Shown here in pieces: positions 62,812-64,000 of a stretch of 64,000 nt of DNA; position 1 is the first letter of the stretch, and the number at the start of each line of letters is the position of its first letter. The notes beneath the pieces are model-generated. The model saw only the letters and a program-made list of their open reading frames with translations. It did not search any database and was not told the origin of the DNA. Source of the stretch: Arthrobacter jinronghuae (lineage in GTDB: Bacteria; Actinomycetota; Actinomycetes; Actinomycetales; Micrococcaceae); assembly GCF_025244825.1 (NCBI RefSeq), contig NZ_CP104263.1, forward strand, positions 1,860,001 through 1,924,000, given 5' to 3'. The position numbers and the translations under genes are program-made.

Positions 62812-64000
62812 TTACTTGCTGCTAACTTCTGCGGCCAGAGAACGCACAACGTTTTCAATTTCACGGACCCCTTCGTCGCGGTTCAACAGGTGCAGCCGCA
62901 GTACCGGGCGGCCCTGGTCCGCGAGGACCTGCGCGTCCCCGGCAGCCTGCGCGCTGATGAGTTCACCGAAGGTGAAGGGCCGTTCCGGGATGCCGATGTC
63001 CTGCGCGGGCTTGCCGGTGATCTGCAGGTACACCCCCTGCGCCGGGCCGCCCTTGTGGAACTGGCCGGTGGAGTGCAGGAAGCGGGGCCCCCACCCGAAG
63101 GTGACGGGACGGCCGGTGGCTGCAGCAAGCTCCGGCCGGATCTGTTCGAGCTCGGCCTGCCGGAAACGGTCCAGGTAGGCCTGGATGCTGAGGTAGCCGT
63201 CCGTGCCGAGCTGACGGAGCAGGGCTGCCAGCGCCCCGCGGAGGGTGTGTGCCGTGCCAAGGAGGTCAGCCGGCCCGCGCACCTCGACGGAGCCGTCGAT
63301 GAAGGACGGTTCCGTGGGCGCCGGAGTGGCGTCCAGCAGTCCGCGTGCTGCCTTCTTCGCAGCTTCGACATCCGGCTGGTCAAAGGGATTGATGTTCAGC
63401 AGGCGTCCGGCCACCGCGGTGGCGAATTCCCACAGCATCATGGAGCTGCCCAGGCTTCCGGAAACCACTACCTGGTCTCCTTCGGGGAGGACGTCGGAAT
63501 CGACGGGGACAATCCGTACGGTGAGTACGTCGCCGGCACCGGATACCATTTCCGGGGCGCCGGGTTCGACGGCGACGGGCAGCAGGCCCGTGCCGAGCTT
63601 GCCGGTGGATTCCGCGATAAGCTGCTCGGCCCAGTCGGGGAAGCCTGCCAGCCCGGAGCCTTCGTCCACGATCACGATCTTGTTGCGCAGCGGGTCGGTT
63701 CCGCCCAGTGCCGCTCCGAGTTCCAGGCCGATGTTGTCCGGTGCGTCGTCCCGCAGGATTTCCGCCGTCATCTCGGCGTCGTCCAGCAGGGTTTCAATGT
63801 CCGCTCCGGCCAGGCCCGAAGGCACCAACCCAAAGGCCGTCAAGGCGGAGTAGCGTCCGCCGACGTTGGGGTCGGCGTTGAAGACGGCGCGGTAGCCGGC
63901 TTCGCGGGCCGCCGCGTCCAACGGCGACCCCGGGTCGGTGACAACCACAATGCGGGACTTGGCGTCGATACCGGCATCGGTGAAGGCCTGTTCGAAAACC
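62812..64000 (-). CDS. pgi: Glucose-6-phosphate isomerase, C-terminal part (5' end outside window)
   Basis: Interconverts glucose-6-phosphate and fructose-6-phosphate. The frame is open to the window edge, so about 395 C-terminal residues are present. Visible blocks are VVVTDPGSPLDAAAREAGY and VFNADPNVGGRYSALTAFGL (sugar-phosphate binding and the catalytic region), KIVIVDEGSGLAGFPDWAEQL and, near the end, WGPRFLHSTGQFHKGGPAQG with a catalytic His. The order pgi-zwf-opcA-pgl is usual in actinobacteria, where transketolase and transaldolase genes normally lie upstream. Confidence 0.93.
   Translation of the reverse strand, partial: VFEQAFTDAGIDAKSRIVVVTDPGSPLDAAAREAGYRAVFNADPNVGGRYSALTAFGLVPSGLAGADIETLLDDAEMTAEILRDDAPDNIGLELGAALGGTDPLRNKIVIVDEGSGLAGFPDWAEQLIAESTGKLGTGLLPVAVEPGAPEMVSGAGDVLTVRIVPVDSDVLPEGDQVVVSGSLGSSMMLWEFATAVAGRLLNINPFDQPDVEAAKKAARGLLDATPAPTEPSFIDGSVEVRGPADLLGTAHTLRGALAALLRQLGTDGYLSIQAYLDRFRQAELEQIRPELAAATGRPVTFGWGPRFLHSTGQFHKGGPAQGVYLQITGKPAQDIGIPERPFTFGELISAQAAGDAQVLADQGRPVLRLHLLNRDEGVREIENVVRSLAAEVSSK

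Overview
The window looks like ordinary chromosome from a high-GC actinobacterium, most likely an Arthrobacter-like member of the Micrococcaceae. This is inferred from the strong G/C third-position bias, frequent GTG starts, the uvrC-rapZ-yvcK-whiA-gap-pgk-tpiA-secG and pgi-zwf-opcA-pgl blocks, a four-domain ribosomal protein S1, a CebR-type cellobiose locus and many leaderless promoters. I saw no rRNA, tRNA, CRISPR array, insertion sequence, prophage or origin. Both ends cut a gene: a shikimate dehydrogenase at the left and glucose-6-phosphate isomerase at the right.

Region by region. 1-3.1 kb: quinate/shikimate catabolism (dehydrogenase end, two-domain 3-dehydroshikimate dehydratase, IclR regulator). 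3.1-7.1 kb, minus strand: a glutamate-dependent acid resistance operon, gadB-gadC-glsA. 7.4-11.5 kb: a small heat shock protein, an MFS exporter with an extra C-terminal domain, and a PiT phosphate transporter with a small membrane partner. 11.6-18.1 kb: ene-reductase, DHFR-like protein, PaaI-type thioesterase, polA and an Eis-like acetyltransferase. 18.1-22.5 kb: rpsA with a long leader, a small membrane protein and a divergent NAD+-dependent DNA ligase. 22.5-28.5 kb, minus strand: a cebEFG-bglC-cebR-like beta-glucoside locus with a clear promoter flanked by two identical operators.

28.5-33.9 kb: an RsmC/RlmG-like methyltransferase and a YigZ protein diverge from coaE and uvrB, followed by two small unknown genes. 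33.9-38.3 kb, minus strand: a DUF3516-type helicase, an SSAT-like acetyltransferase and a proline iminopeptidase. 38.4-44.1 kb: a trans-aconitate-type methyltransferase, a metallo-beta-lactamase hydrolase, a heterodimeric ABC exporter and a GntR regulator. 44.2-49.8 kb: uvrA behind a probable SOS box, a HAD phosphatase, a PlsC-type acyltransferase and a TPR/DUF2510 protein. 50-64 kb: uvrC-rapZ-yvcK-whiA, sodA, then gap-pgk-tpiA-secG meeting the opposing pgi-zwf-opcA-pgl operon.

The main theme is housekeeping: nucleotide excision repair (uvrA, uvrB and uvrC within 21 kb, plus polA and a ligase) and central carbon flux (lower glycolysis plus the oxidative pentose phosphate pathway). Accessory catabolic and stress operons occupy the left half. 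A recurring regulatory design is a TANNNT -10 hexamer 6-7 bases before the start codon, seen at more than a dozen genes, which implies widespread leaderless mRNAs. One case, between the thioesterase gene and polA, looks like a symmetric bidirectional leaderless promoter. I did not find an obviously new multi-gene system. The best leads are the divergent ligase, the MFS fusion, the rpsA and gap leaders and the two-gene unknown unit after uvrB.
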